Source of the DNA: Phylloscopus collybita
Taxonomy: Eukaryota > Chordata > Aves > Passeriformes > Phylloscopidae
DNA: 64,000 bases
Direction of reading: 5' to 3'
Assembly: GCA_027886175.1 (NCBI GenBank)
Contig: JAJNNQ010000004.1
Location: forward strand, 19,248,501-19,312,500
Under the pieces are notes generated by a model. It was not told the origin of the DNA and made no database searches. It saw nothing but the letters and a program-made list of their open reading frames with translations. A program made the position numbers and the translations under genes. Shown here one piece after another: positions 35,999 to 48,245 of the stretch; within the stretch, counting starts at the first letter, position 1, and every line of letters begins with the position of its first letter.

Positions 35999-38731
35999 CT
36001 AATATTCTTACTTGTATTCTTTGGAAACATTTTAAAGTCATTTAGGGACAAATGAGTTTTCAAGACCACACCTTTCAGGGTATGATTAAAAATTAGGTTA
36101 TTAACATTTCTGAAGATAACTTCGTTTTTCTATAACATGTAAACTCATGAACCAAAATAACCCTTTGCCTTATATAATGTGAATTTTGATTGATTTAAGT
36201 ACACCAGAATATTTATAATTTTGGTTTTTATAAATAAATTATATTAGTGTATTACATTAGGTTTATATCATTGAAGGAAAATAATTTGATCCAATAGTAT
36301 CAAATAATATATATCCAATAATATATATATATAAATATATTGGGTCATAGGAAAGGAAGGAAGAATAATTTTATTGTCTGATAAGGAAGAAGCCAGGCTT
36401 TGTGTCCAGACCAAGAAGGAGTCTTGAGCACAACCCTGAAAAACTGCCTCGGCTTCAGTTCGAAAATTAATCTGCAAGAATAAAATTTAAAAATAATCCA
36501 GAGATATTCATCCTCATCTTCAGTGTTATCATCATGACCATTATCAAGAGCATCAAATAAAGAGGTTAGAGTTAGGTGTTAGGGTGTCTGTCTCCTCCAG
36601 GTAGCTGAGATCTTTATTACTGTATTTGTTCTGAGCACCACTGTTTCAGTTCCTGAACTTTTGCCATCTTGAACACATATTTTGGATTCTTTGTCAGGAA
36701 TAAATTTTTATGTTTGTGTTCTTTAGATTAATTTTGTAGAAAAGAGAGCTGCTGAACAAAAGTCACTGCCATAGTTTTGATAAGTTTTCTTTGTGTGCCT
36801 CGAATAAATGAAAAGGCAGGGTAAGGTCAACTAGAAAAAAGCTGCTCTTCCCTCACAGCATTTCCACACAGTGACCAGAATTGCTGGAAACATAAAGAGG
36901 AGACTCAGAGTCACTCACAAGTTATTGAAGCTTAACAGGTTAATCCATCATCTGACCTGAGCAGGTGGCCAGGTCAGTGCCCTCTGCTCATGGTAAGGAC
37001 CTGGTGACTCCATCACCTTAAACTTGGCAACACTGTCCTGTCCTGTGTCCCCAGAGGCTGAGCACATGGGGAGGAGCTGCCATGGATTAGCTGATGCTGT
37101 GCCTCCATGCATTGCTCTTGTAGTCACTTGCAGCCTGAACCCCTGCCTATGTAGACAGATTTCTGTCATAAAATTCCCTGCACAGACAAGACCAGCTTTT
37201 GGTTTTATCATTATTTCAATCGCTTTAGTGTAGATCCAATTACACAGGTATAAAATGTTTCTACTGGCATACCCTGGCATCAGTACAACAGCAGTTAAAC
37301 AGATAACTCTAGGACTGGGAGAGATGTGTGAATAACAGCAGCTGATCAACAGCCATGCTGATAAAATTTAAATGAGATCAAGCCTAAATCTTATCCTACA
37401 CTGATAGTAGGAATGTCTGTTATGTGTCAGACTTACTGGGCGTAAGAGGAGAGTTAGGCCAGAAGCTGATCTCCGTAAAACCTCCCTCAGGTTCTCAGGA
37501 GTTATCTTTTAATGCAAGACAGGGCTATTCAGGTTTCCAACTACACTGTGGGCAGTTGTGTCCTAATGAAAAACCACACAGGCATGGCAGCAGTAAATGC
37601 CAGATTGATGATTACCACCTGAGCATATACATTATGGCACTGTCTAACTTTATTTTAACTACACATTGCCTTGTTTTACAATTCCCACAGTGCTCTGCAC
37701 TCTTTCAGTATGTAAAACAGAGAAATAGACTGTAGATCTCTTTAGAGAATATTGTTTTCTCCTGACCACAGCCATGGGTCACTATATAAAAAGGTAAAAG
37801 CAATTTACTGTGGTCTTTCTCCAATTCTACTTCTAATAATTTGCTTGTACCGTGTTGTATATGAAGAGCAGAGTGTGTCGATGTTAGACCTGAAATAAAA
37901 ATGTTTCACATTGCTCTATGAAGGAAAAAAAAGCTCAACCTGCAATCAGTACTGCCATGCAGTTCGGGGCTTTTTCCAGCCATAGTTAAACAAAATGGTT
38001 TGTCTGAACTGAAAATAAAGTATCCGTTGCTGTTGATATGTCTGCCAAATTTAAAACATGATATAAACCAAAGTCGACAGCATAAGCCACTCAAACAAGG
38101 CCTTAGGGATTCCAAAATGTGCCTTAATATTTATTTTTCATACTTGATTGCAGGTTATGCACAGGTAAGTGTAGTGCTGCCCTGAGGGTTTTAAGTGTAA
38201 ATGTAGTCAACCATGATAATACCTTCAGTATCTCAGAAGACAGTTCTCACAATGACTAATAGGAAATGAAAGCAAAGCAGAGTGGTTTTTTCAGACTAGT
38301 TTTAAGTTTCCTCTGGAGTTATTTGATATATTTCTAGAATGTTTTCAGTATTTGCCTATTAATAAGGCAAAACCAAGTATTACCCCATTTGTGACATTCT
38401 GTGTTCCAGCGCTCAAAATCCCCCTAACATTAATTTGGTTCTACAACCCTGTAATACATGAGGAATTGCTCTCCTCCTGTCTATCCACTACTTCCTCCAG
38501 TAATTTGAACTGATATTTACCAGTCATTTCCTCAAAAATTAATCAGTAACCACTGACACATACATGTATGAGTGACAAAAACAAATGAGCCTGAATTAGT
38601 CTTGTTCAGGCGCTCTCATTTGTTTTAACATATCTCTTCCTGGTGGAAGGTGTAATAACTAGCCATACAAATACAGTGTCCTCACATACAGTCATCTTAC
38701 CCCTGGTAATTCTAAATACTGGATTGGAAGA
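35999..38731. other. AT-rich non-coding DNA
   Basis: No gene or repeat is recognised. A frame of 133 codons (36948-37349, minus) has no known domain. A degenerate run of GTTAG-type words at 36563-36585 is too short and imperfect to call telomeric. Confidence 0.6.
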
Positions 38732-39035
38732 TGTTGCCACAATTTGTGCCTGCCATGTTTTGGTTTTAGGGAATTCTGTTCCCAGGGACTGAAACTGGTA
38801 AACAAGGTCACACATTGTAAACTATCGTGTTTTCCACATTTGTTCCCAGAGGAGGGACTTCGCATGGACTTCTCTAGAAGTGATCAATGGTTCCCAGGAG
38901 TCCCACCTCTAAGGTGGGCACATTTGTAAAAAGTATAAAAGAAGCTTAGAAAATAAACCTGTGGCTCTTCCTCACGAGGGGTCCAGCAGCCTTCTGTCCA
39001 CTCCGTGTCTCCATTTATTGTGCCCCACAGCGACA
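38732..39035 (+). mobile_element. Solo LTR-like element of ERV type
   Basis: The block has the layout of a retroviral LTR: it may begin at TGTTGCCAC (38732), has TATAAAA at 38934-38940, AATAAA at 38952-38957, and a GC-richer U5-like stretch after it. TATA and AATAAA start 18 nt apart, so the poly(A) signal would lie at or before the cap site, as in retroviruses with a short R region. No gag, pol or env remnant flanks it, so it would be a solo LTR. Both borders are estimates and no target-site duplication was found. Confidence 0.55.
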
Positions 39036-42000
39036 GAAAGATGCTTGTCCATATTACTCACAGGTGCAGAACAAAAGCTGTGCCTCAGAAGAAAACTTCA
39101 GATCAGAATCCCCAGCTCTAGCTGCTTCCTCTTGCTCTGCAGAGCTACATTTGTCTTAGCAGGGAGCAAATTTCAAGCAGCTTCATGTTGCTAGAATAAC
39201 AAGGACACCAAAAAAGTGCTACTAGAGTCAATTTTATCTCTGACAAAAAAAAAGGTAAAGGGTAAAGTTTCTCAGTGGAGTGCTGCACAGTCTGTTGCTG
39301 GAAGTTATACTTGAATGAGATCAACAAAAATTAGCATGTGAGCGAAGAATCACAAAACATAATGCTGTATCTTTAATATCTGTTCCTCTTTGAGGCTTAT
39401 TTTCCCTTGCTTTGGAATTTATAGCAAAGAATTCTCTCTGGAAATGCACAGTTTGAGAAGTGAGAAGCTTACACAGCAGAGGAGCAGTGATGTCCTCTTG
39501 CCCTTTGCTGTAAGCAGCTCTGTTGTCACAGTGTATTCACAGGGGACCAGGTCCTGTTCTTCCCCTCCTGCTACTGGGTAGACTGGTATTTTTACTTTGG
39601 AGTCTTCTCCATTGTCACTTCAACTTAAAATCTGGCTGCTACCAAAACAGCTCCTTCTGTCATTTGTTTTAACACCCATGTTGATTGGGAAGCCAAGTTC
39701 TACTTGAAAATGTGGGATAATAATTCAAATCATTGTGGTTGTGATCTCTGCATTGTGATTGTGTTCTTGGCTGTAAGAAGAGGCTTTATCTCAATTCAGT
39801 GTTAATTTTGGAGGTAATGTCTTGAGACAATGAGAGCAGTTCCTTTCCCCTTATCATTATTATAGCTATGTTAATGGATTAATTATTAAAATATAACAAA
39901 TATACGTCCTATTCTATTGCAGTGTTTCAAGACTACTGTTGGATTCATTAGTTATGAAAAATACAAATTTTTACTCTTGGTTTTCTTGCTTTCTAAAAGC
40001 AGAGTGCATGCATGCGTAAACGGAGAATTAGTGTTGGAACTTTCTGTGGATTATGAAGCTGTTCACCTCCAGGGACATCAGTGACATTGTACTAAACTGA
40101 AAAACAGAGCTAGAGTGGTTAGTTCTGTCACTAGGGCCCCTGAAATGTACTTAGAACCTTTCTCACAGTATAGTACTCACATTTTTAATTTATGTTGCAC
40201 AGGAGGAAAGTTAAAACACTACTTCCTTTGCTTTTTCCTCCACCTCTTGTTTCACTGTCACCATGGAGACCAATTGTGGGTGCCATGACCAATACACAAC
40301 TACCAAGGGTACATGGTATTTCTTTCTATTTTCTTAAAACTGCATGCAACAAGATTTTGTTTGCTGGAGCTTCATTTTGAGCCTATGCTGTTCTGTAAAC
40401 CAGTAGTGACTTTAAATTGCACCCCTCTATAAATGATGTTTATGAAGTAGTTACTCAGAGTTTACAAATTCATTCTTCTCTTTTGTTATTGTTAATGAGA
40501 ACTTTGGTTCTCATTGTTTCTTTCTCCATTACCTTGAAGAATCATAAAGTATTTGGCTCTTACAAAAGGGAAACGAGCATCATATGTTTCTTATTTTACA
40601 TCTTTTTCAAACCTGGAATTGTTCTTTTTCAATTATCTCTAACTTTAAAAACACTTTGCTGTTCCAGCCTGTAATTTTGCTCATGGTGAGGGAGATGCCA
40701 TTGCCTTAACCCAGCTTAACTTGACCTGACAGACCATGGACTTCTCTCCACAGACCAGTGCAGCAAAGTGCAGAGTTCCCTCAAGCAGTGTGGCTTCATA
40801 AAAAAAAAAAAAAAAAAAAAAAAAAAGTAGCTGGGCAGATTAACTCTGCCTTTCAAACTGAGCTGATATAATTGTATTCAGCCACTCTAATATGATTGTA
40901 TTGCTTTTAGGTTTTATTGCTGTGTTTCTGCACATTGCTGCCATTAAGGTGTACAGGCCTTCCTGCTTGGTGACCTCTGCATTTCTTAGGCTGAGAACTC
41001 CTTTGCAACATTCCAGGGTTAAAGTCACAGTGACCATGTTTTATGAATGCTCTGCTAGAGTAGAAACCCTTCCCAGCTCCTCCCTGCCATCTTGGCTGAA
41101 TCCAGCCTTGCACTATTTCCACTTTATGTTCTATTCAAGTCATTAAAGATGCTCTTTTGGCACCATGAGAGTAACCATGAAATCTACCCTGCCAGAGGGT
41201 GGTGAATCCAAATGCTTCCCAGCATAAAAAAGATGATTGCTAGTGAGTTGCAAACCTCAGTTTCAAGAAATAATGATTCTTATTTCCTGTCCTAAGCAGC
41301 CAGCCCTTTACATGTGCTGACTTCAGGCACCAGTGACAAATTCCTGCAAATAAATCTCATCACTGGGCACCCTTCTACTTTGCACCAACCCCAAAATGCA
41401 TTACTGCACTGGCTATTTAAACACAGGAAGGTAAAAAGCATTTCACAGAATTAATTTCCTCTCTTTCATGAGAGGGATATAATGCATTAACTGATTTGAA
41501 AACAGAGTGAGCCTCTTTTCTTACATGGTCACTCACTAGGCAGGCTTTCCACAGGGCACAGGAGCTGAAGTAAACAATCACTTACATAGAAGGAAACTCT
41601 CTAGTGCCCTGCCGTGCTGATGCTTGTAGAGAAGGGGAAAAAAAAACTAAACAACCAACTAACATTTCATTGCATGTTGAAAAGAAAGTGTAAGCATTCT
41701 ATTTCGAAAGCTTGAAAGCATAATTGAAATTCAACATGCAGATTTCTGTGTTATTACAATGCTGCATGCACTAGCTCATTTGCTGAGCAGCCAGCATTTT
41801 AAACCACACACTGCAAGAACTTTGTGCTGGTACAATAACAATGTAGAAAAATTAGGATGACAGCACCAGTATGCTCAGCCCCATAAACATTCTTCAGCTG
41901 AAACAGGAACTACAGGGCAGTGCTAGCCTATGTATTATGAGACCAGAATATTTCTGCTTCCATGTGCAGATGGAGCACAGATCACTAGTGTGCTGACAAG

Positions 42001-44308
42001 CTGAACTCCAAACAAAGAGATAAGCTACACATGTACTGGCAGGTAAGCTCACTGATCTTTTTAACCCAGTGAACATCTGATGCGATGTGAGATTCACTAA
42101 ATTGTAGATTGCAAATCAAGGTCAGACTGAAGGGTGAATTTGTGTTTTGTAACATTCTCCCTGCTTCACTGACTGAAAGCAATTGTGAATTCCAGAATGC
42201 TTTTTGCTCTTTTAATCTGATAGTAATTTGAAAATGCATTTGACTACAAAACTAAGTGTATCTAAACTCAAACAGGCAAGAACTGTTAGAAAAAAATAGT
42301 TAAAAAAAGGTAATTTTATTCTTATGCTATCACATAAGATAAGATCTTGTGCTGCTGCTGTGCACAAAGGCCAGTGTCAGAACTGAGGCACCATGTCCAT
42401 GGCTAAGGGGGCCAGGAGGCTGAGCTGGCACTGGAATTCTCCAGTGTAACCCTTCCTTTCTCTGATGAGCCCCAGCAAAGAGTTGCACTGGGCTGAGAAT
42501 ATGTGACTGGAGCTCCCTTTGCTCTAGGAGATGGATGACGCTGGCAGAGCAGTCCAAAGCCACAGAGCACAGGGAGAATCTGGGTCACTGTGCAATGTGC
42601 TCACTGTGCCAAACCATAACAGTAGTGAAACGCTCAGACCACTAACCTAAAAAGGAGTTCCTGGTTGCTAAATTCACGTCTTAAATATACAGAACAACTT
42701 TTATTGGCATTGTAAGTTAGTTTTGGTTTTGCTCTCAGAATAAGTCATGTTAAATGAAAGTGTGTACAGAGGATCAGTGTGTGAGAAAAGAGTATTTACA
42801 CACACGGATGTGTATTTACACCCATTGAGGTTTTTACCATTCATGGCATACTGCAGGATTCACTGTCACTGGGAGCACTCAATGAAATGCCTGTTCTCTG
42901 AATCAGTCCCCCATTTATCTACTAAATCTTTCCATTTCATCCAATCTAAAGAAGCATCAGTAAGCAGAAAATATAATCTATACATTGAGGCAAGGAATAC
43001 ATTAGCTCTGTAATAAGGATGTGAAAGAAAACGAGTTCTTGGATTGTAGCTGTATTTGCCTATAACTGTAGATCATTTGCAAGGCAGGCTGAGTGAAAAT
43101 AAAAGATTCCCTGGCAACCCTCTCCGTCTCCAAATGCCTGCTCAGGCAGAAAAAAAACAACCACCCTGCATACATATTCCAATGAGCCACTGTGGGGCAG
43201 TAACAACAAAAACATTCCTCAGCAAAACAAGGGGCTTTGAACAGCCACTTCGCCTTCTCTGAGCAAAGGACACAAAGAAACTGTTCTTCGAAGAAAAGCC
43301 GAACATTAGGATTTCCATTCTTACATCGCAAAATGTTATTAGTCTTTTTGGGAAACGTTTTATAGCTGTGCTTAGCTTCAGCTCCTCCCCCTGAGATGCT
43401 GGCAACAGCTATTTTGGAGCTGTTACTCAGTTTTAAAGCGATGGATAGAGGTTGTGTGTGAGATATCCCAGATTCTGCTTAAGACACTATCTGGATTTTC
43501 TGTGTGTGCATAAACTCTTTTCTACCTGAGGGCTAAGTAAATAAGTTCTTTTCAAGTGATTATTCTCTGCGCAGGAATTTTCCCTTGTAAGGTATAGAAA
43601 CCCCTGAAGATTAGGTATTTTTGTGCTGCTTTTGTTCCTCTCAGGGCAAAATCTTCAGTGAACAGAAGTTATTACAAAAACATTATTTTATATCTTAAGG
43701 GTAAAAGAATAGACTTTGTTCAGTTTTGGATGTAGCTTGGAATCAAAATTACTGAGCTGCTTTGTATCCAACATTTTACATCTAGAGGTTCAAAATTAGA
43801 TCAATAGTTTTGCCTTCCTTTCCTCTATCCCTGCCATTCTGTAGGTTTAATAATATCAATGGAATATGAAGAAATTCACCGTTCTTTCTTTTTTGCATCG
43901 TACCAAAAATGGTGGGGAAAAGACTATTTAAAGATCTCTAATTGCAATCTGAATTTTCTATAAATACAAAACTTCCTGTAACAGCCATTCCAAATAGATA
44001 TTGCCCTTTAGTGCTGCAGAAGTTTGTACCAGATTAGTAAAGTGTGCTGCAATATATGTTCTGTGAAAAGTCCAAGTATCATACTTCAATTGAAGTGTGA
44101 GAAAAAGAGGATCAAGACGTACAGAGAGCTGAATTGCAGCCATGGCTCTTCAGTTACACTTTGAAGATAATTTTCATTTCCATTTTGATCTTAAATCTTA
44201 CTCATAAGTAATTAACATTTGGGGATGCATGACAGATGGTATGTGCCACCTTGTCTTTCTGGGCTGTCTTTTCTTGTCTTGGATTTTCAAGACATATTCC
44301 AGACCTAA
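39036..44308. other. AT-rich non-coding DNA
   Basis: No gene is supported; frames are 111 codons or fewer and unrecognised. The only clear feature is the A-run at 40800-40826. Scattered single CpGs do not form islands. Confidence 0.6.
40800..40826 (+). repeat. Poly(A) run of 27
   Basis: Uninterrupted A-run. The 400 bp upstream show no LINE, SINE or coding remnant that would make it a retrotransposition tail. Confidence 0.95.
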
Positions 44309-44368
44309 TATATATATATATATATAAATATATAAATTTTTTTTTTTTTTGGGGGGGGGGGGGAGGGG
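44309..44368. repeat. (TA)9, then T14 and G13
   Basis: A (TA)9 microsatellite (44309-44326) is followed by a T-run of 14 (44337-44350) and directly by a G-run of 13 (44351-44363), one A and four more G. Exact lengths may carry sequencing error. Confidence 0.9.
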
Positions 44369-44468
44369 ATTGGAAATGAGCTAAAAGAGCTTACTTTGGC
44401 TTGCAAATAGCAATATGGAAAAGTTGAAAATTTCTTCTACTGTTCAAATATCCTTCCATCCAAACTTA

Positions 44469-44469
44469 C

Positions 44470-44501
<32 letters not shown>

Positions 44502-44596
44502 TTTCTTTTTCTTTTTCTTTTTCTTTTTCTTTTTCTTTTTCTTTTTCTTTTTCTTTTTCTTTTTCTTTTTCTTTTTTTCTTTTCTTTTTTTTTTTT
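44469..44596. repeat. Pure-pyrimidine (CTTTTT)15 array
   Basis: 128 consecutive pyrimidines. Sixteen C residues are spaced exactly six apart from 44481 to 44571, giving fifteen perfect CTTTTT hexamers flanked by T-runs. The plus-strand frame across it reads alternating Phe-Leu and is an artefact. A homopyrimidine tract of this length can form triplex (H-) DNA if it has mirror symmetry, which a hexamer array does. Confidence 0.97.
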
Positions 44597-46037
44597 AGTT
44601 CTATTAAAATATTTATCTTACCTGGAGATTGTCAGATCTAGAGTAACCTTTATTTTTAAAGACAGTAAGGCTATGAATGTAATGCAAGAATCACCTGGAG
44701 CATTATTGCAAGTACTTCTCTTCATATATCCCAGCTGATAAATCTTGCAGCTGATCCTACTGATACTCCAGGGTATGAAAGATGAAGCTGTCATCTCATC
44801 TGCAAACTGGAGACCCCTTAGTGATGTTCCTGGGATTTACAGCATTCAGAATTCTAATGTCTATCTTCACAATTTGCTTTGCTTTACTTTTTCATCAAAT
44901 AGAAATATCATGAAAAATTAAGAAGAAAAAAAGTATTTGGAAGTTTTATTAATTTAAAGTTATCTTAGGGGCTAGGCAGCCAGCTGAATTTTCAATCAGA
45001 AGATCTGTAAGTGCTCATTACTAAACCTTCAACGTGGCATTAAGCGTCATCTGCAAATTTAGGTTTCCCATCAGTTCTTTGAGAGGATTGCAGTAAAATT
45101 CCTCTATTTATTCCAAAAGTGGATAATATGCTTATGATGATTAGCTCCAACAATTTTGCCTCACAGGAAAGAGGTAAAAAAAAAAAAAAAGTTAGGAAGT
45201 TCAAAAATACCAGTTCACCCTTATTCACCTTGAAGAATCAGACATAAATTGTGGGAGGAGCTTGTAGAGCTGGGGAGAAGGGAGCTAGGGTTAGATTCCT
45301 CCTGGAACTGTTTTAAACCTCTGTTTTAATCTCTCTGATTATCTTCTACTGACCAGCTTGTATGAAAAAATATGGGAATGAAATAAGAAAAGTAAAAGAT
45401 CATCAGACTTCAGAATCTTGCTTGCTAGTTACTGGTTTGCCTTCACACACTCTGGAAACAAATCTGTGCTGGCAACACTGATTAAATGCAGCAGGTATAA
45501 AGTGTAACTGGCAGTTAAAACCTTGTTGAACACTGCAATGATACTGCATTTCCTGACTTGGAAGGTTGTTCATCCAGCCTGCTCAGCTGGGATGTTCATC
45601 CGGCCCGTTTACCATTTATGAGACATTGTGTTAGCATTGAATTAGCTTATAGATTGTTTTAATATGACTTGGAGCAGTAGGGTGTATAATTGTTTGAATG
45701 TTTCTTTCCACTGACTGCACAGCATTACTTCTTTCTGCACCTGAGAAGGCTTTTTCCTCCACCTGAACACTTAACAAGCAAATTTCCAGATATTCAGAAG
45801 CAAATGCAAACAGTTTAGAACAAATCTTGTTCCTGCGATTAGGACCTCAAATGAAACCCTACCAAACAGAGCCAATATAGCTCAGCCTTTTTTTTTTTTT
45901 AAATTTGCTTCACGAAGGCATTGCAGCATGACACCCTTCCTTATCTTAATTCACGGTTTTTGAAGAGAAAAATTGCTCTAAACCCTCAATACAGTAAAGT
46001 CTGTACATACAAAACATATGAAGACTCAGTGGAATGC

Positions 46038-46090
46038 ATAGCTTTCTGTACCATTTAATGTTTGTAGCTTTTTGTACCATTTAACATTTG
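46038..46090. repeat. Two-copy tandem duplication, 26 bp
   Basis: TAGCTTTCTGTACCATTTAA and TAGCTTTTTGTACCATTTAA start 26 bp apart, with few differences. Confidence 0.8.
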
Positions 46091-46289
46091 TCAGGCTGCC
46101 GTTTATTTTCTGCCACAGGTTTTAGGTAGTGTGTCATATTGTTGATGTTATGAGTTAAATTTTCTATTAATCCCTAAGAGGACTTCAGCAGTGAAACCCA
46201 GGCTTGGGAATCCCTATGAAACTGTGCTTTGAATTGCCTACACATATACACTGCACAAAGTAATCCCATCAATCATAGTGGTGTCTGTT

Positions 46290-46950
46290 AAATACCATTA
46301 TGTGACTTTAATTAATGTCTGCCTAGCATTTTCAGATTCATAAGCAGTCAAAAACATTACCATGATGTTCTTAACAGCTGCTAAATTTCTTTTATAAGCC
46401 AGAAATAAAACACAGAGTAAAGGTGGTCAGACGGGTTGGCAATTAATTGGAAAATCACCAAAGAGTACATGGTGAGGGAAGCAATTACTATAAAATGCAG
46501 AAATGAGAAAATGCAGCCATTAGGGATATCTGGTATTAAACCTTCAAAGGAATGTAAATATTTAAATTTTTTTTTTTAATTTTATTTTTTGTATAATTCA
46601 TTAGCTTGCAATGAATGTGGCATGTAATGCATGTAAAAGTACTTCTTGGTCAGCAAGGGAAGCAGCACAATGCCAAACATTAAACCTTACGTGAAAAGCA
46701 TATTTATACTGAGCTGACTGATGAGATGACAGCATGTTTATGTTGTCTAAATATAAAACGCCAACAAACTTTTATTTACAGGCTGTTCTTTAGAAAGTCA
46801 TTCCATTTAGCAGCCTTGACTTTGGGTCAACTAAATGGACGTGCCGTGAATGGACTGCGTGAGTGACATTACAAGACCAAGTAATTAGCAATAATGACAA
46901 ATACAGATCATTTTTATTTAAAGCTTGTGATATGGTAGGGCTTGCAATGC
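46290..46950. promoter_or_regulatory. Possible conserved non-coding element
   Basis: A repeat-poor block with TAATTA homeodomain cores at 46309-46314 and 46882-46887, other ATTA-rich words, and mixed-complexity sequence at 46790-46900 unlike the surrounding decayed DNA. It contains no open frame of note. The texture resembles vertebrate developmental enhancers, but conservation cannot be judged from one sequence, so this is only a suggestion. Confidence 0.2.
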
Positions 46951-47038
46951 TCTTGGATGAGGCTTAATGTGATAGCTCTTTTATATATAGGTAGATGAAG
47001 AAGGTTGAAGTAACCTGATCAAGAGCTTTATGTATGAT

Positions 47039-47341
47039 CCATAGAGAATCACAGAAGGGTTTGGGTTGGAAGGAACCTAAAGATCATCTGATTCCAACCC
47101 TTGCCGTGGGGAGGGACATCTTCCACGATCACAGGTTGCTCAGAGCTCCATCCAGCCTAGCCTTGGACACTTCCAGGGATCCAGGGGCAGATCTTCTCTG
47201 GACACCCTGTGCCAGGGCCTCGTCACCTCACTGTGGGTAATTGTTTTCCTGATATCCAATCTAAACCTTCTGCCTGTCAGTTTGAAGCGACTCCCTCTTG
47301 TCTGGCACTCCATGCCCTTATATGAAGTCTCTATAAACTTG
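47039..47341 (-). mobile_element. CR1 LINE 3' fragment, antisense
   Basis: The plus strand begins with ATAGAGAATCACAGAAGGGT, the reverse complement of the CR1 3' end. It continues with GGGTTGGAAGGAACC, CATCTGATTCCAACCCTTG, TTGCTCAGAGCTCCATCCAG and a GACACTTCCAGGGATCCAGG-like word, all in CR1 order. It is about 300 bp long, 5'-truncated as is usual for CR1, and less diverged than the copies at 1.5, 8.3 and 17.3 kb, so it is probably younger. Short frames over it are shadows. Confidence 0.92.
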
Positions 47342-48129
47342 GGTGATACTGCCATATATGAGGCATGATAAAAGCATAGAAACCAAGCAAATGCTATTAC
47401 AAATTAAAGAAATCCTCACTTCTCATTCCAAATTTAGGAGAAAAAAAAACTGAGTCACCAGATGAATCCCTCATGCCGGAGTTCTGTGATCATTGGTATT
47501 ATACAAGAGTGAAATGTTCCAGTGGTAACAAACATCCCAAATGCCAACATAATTGCCACCCTCTGGCATCACTTTGGGCTGAACAGCCTAGGAAACTGGG
47601 CATTAAAAAGTGGTGGCTGTGCAACTCTAACTTTTAGTTTGTACAATTTGCTTAGAAATATACCTCATACACAAAGCACTGAATTACTCAGTAGCACTGT
47701 GGAAGAGAACGCAGCTCTAAAATAATAGCAGTGCCTCGCTTTGGTAAGACACATTTTTCCCTCTGAAGAACTTGCAAGCAAAGCAGGTGGGGAGCAGGAC
47801 AGGAAAGAGACCCAGAGTGACCTGCTTGGGCCACACGTTGGAGAACAAGAGCGACATAGACTCAGGTTCCCCTGCTCCAGCTTGTATATCAAATACTGTG
47901 TCATGTTCTTAGCCAACACACTCCTGGAAGTTTTGTTATCATGAGAATACTACACAGTTACAGGTACTCATAAGTGCCCAGCAGCATTTGGGATCCATTG
48001 TGCCTGGTATTTGCCACTGAAAAACTGCCCAGGAGAGTTCTTTACTTTTGCTTTTTCAGAAACCTATCCTTGACACAAAGGAATTGATATCAAAAGAGGT
48101 TAGAAAATGATTTATTGGAAAATGTAGTT
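47342..48129. other. Non-coding DNA, no gene seen
   Basis: Only short frames without recognisable domains; no repeat recognised. Confidence 0.6.
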
Positions 48130-48245
48130 CTTGTCAACTGAACTCGGCAGCTGAATGTAGAAACAGCTACACTTTTATTAGACTAACGTAAAATAAGAGG
48201 TGTACACAGTTCTGGAGTCCCTCAAAGGCCCCTTCATCTGTTATC
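48130..48245 (-). mobile_element. Possible old retroelement 3' tail
   Basis: On the minus strand a GATGAAGGGGCCTTTGAGGG word is followed by GTGTACACCTC and then GTTAGTCTAATAAAAG. This order (GAAGGGGCC-like, then a TTAGTCTAATAAAAG end) is seen in the 3' tails of several ancient amniote interspersed repeats. The family cannot be named. A similar CAATCTAATAAAGG word faces the other way at about 48317-48330. Confidence 0.35.

Larger units (their letters stand above)
44597..47038. other. AT-rich non-coding DNA
   Basis: No gene. Contains an A-run of 15 at 45176-45190, a T-run near 45889-45900, a two-copy 26-bp duplication at 46038-46090 and the possible conserved block listed separately. Confidence 0.6.

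Noticed and set aside
36563..36585. GTTAG/TTAGGG-like words suggesting an interstitial telomere
   Set aside because: Only three imperfect units; too short to separate from chance.
44415..44738. 107-codon frame with long Phe-Leu alternation
   Set aside because: It is the translation of the (CTTTTT)15 repeat.
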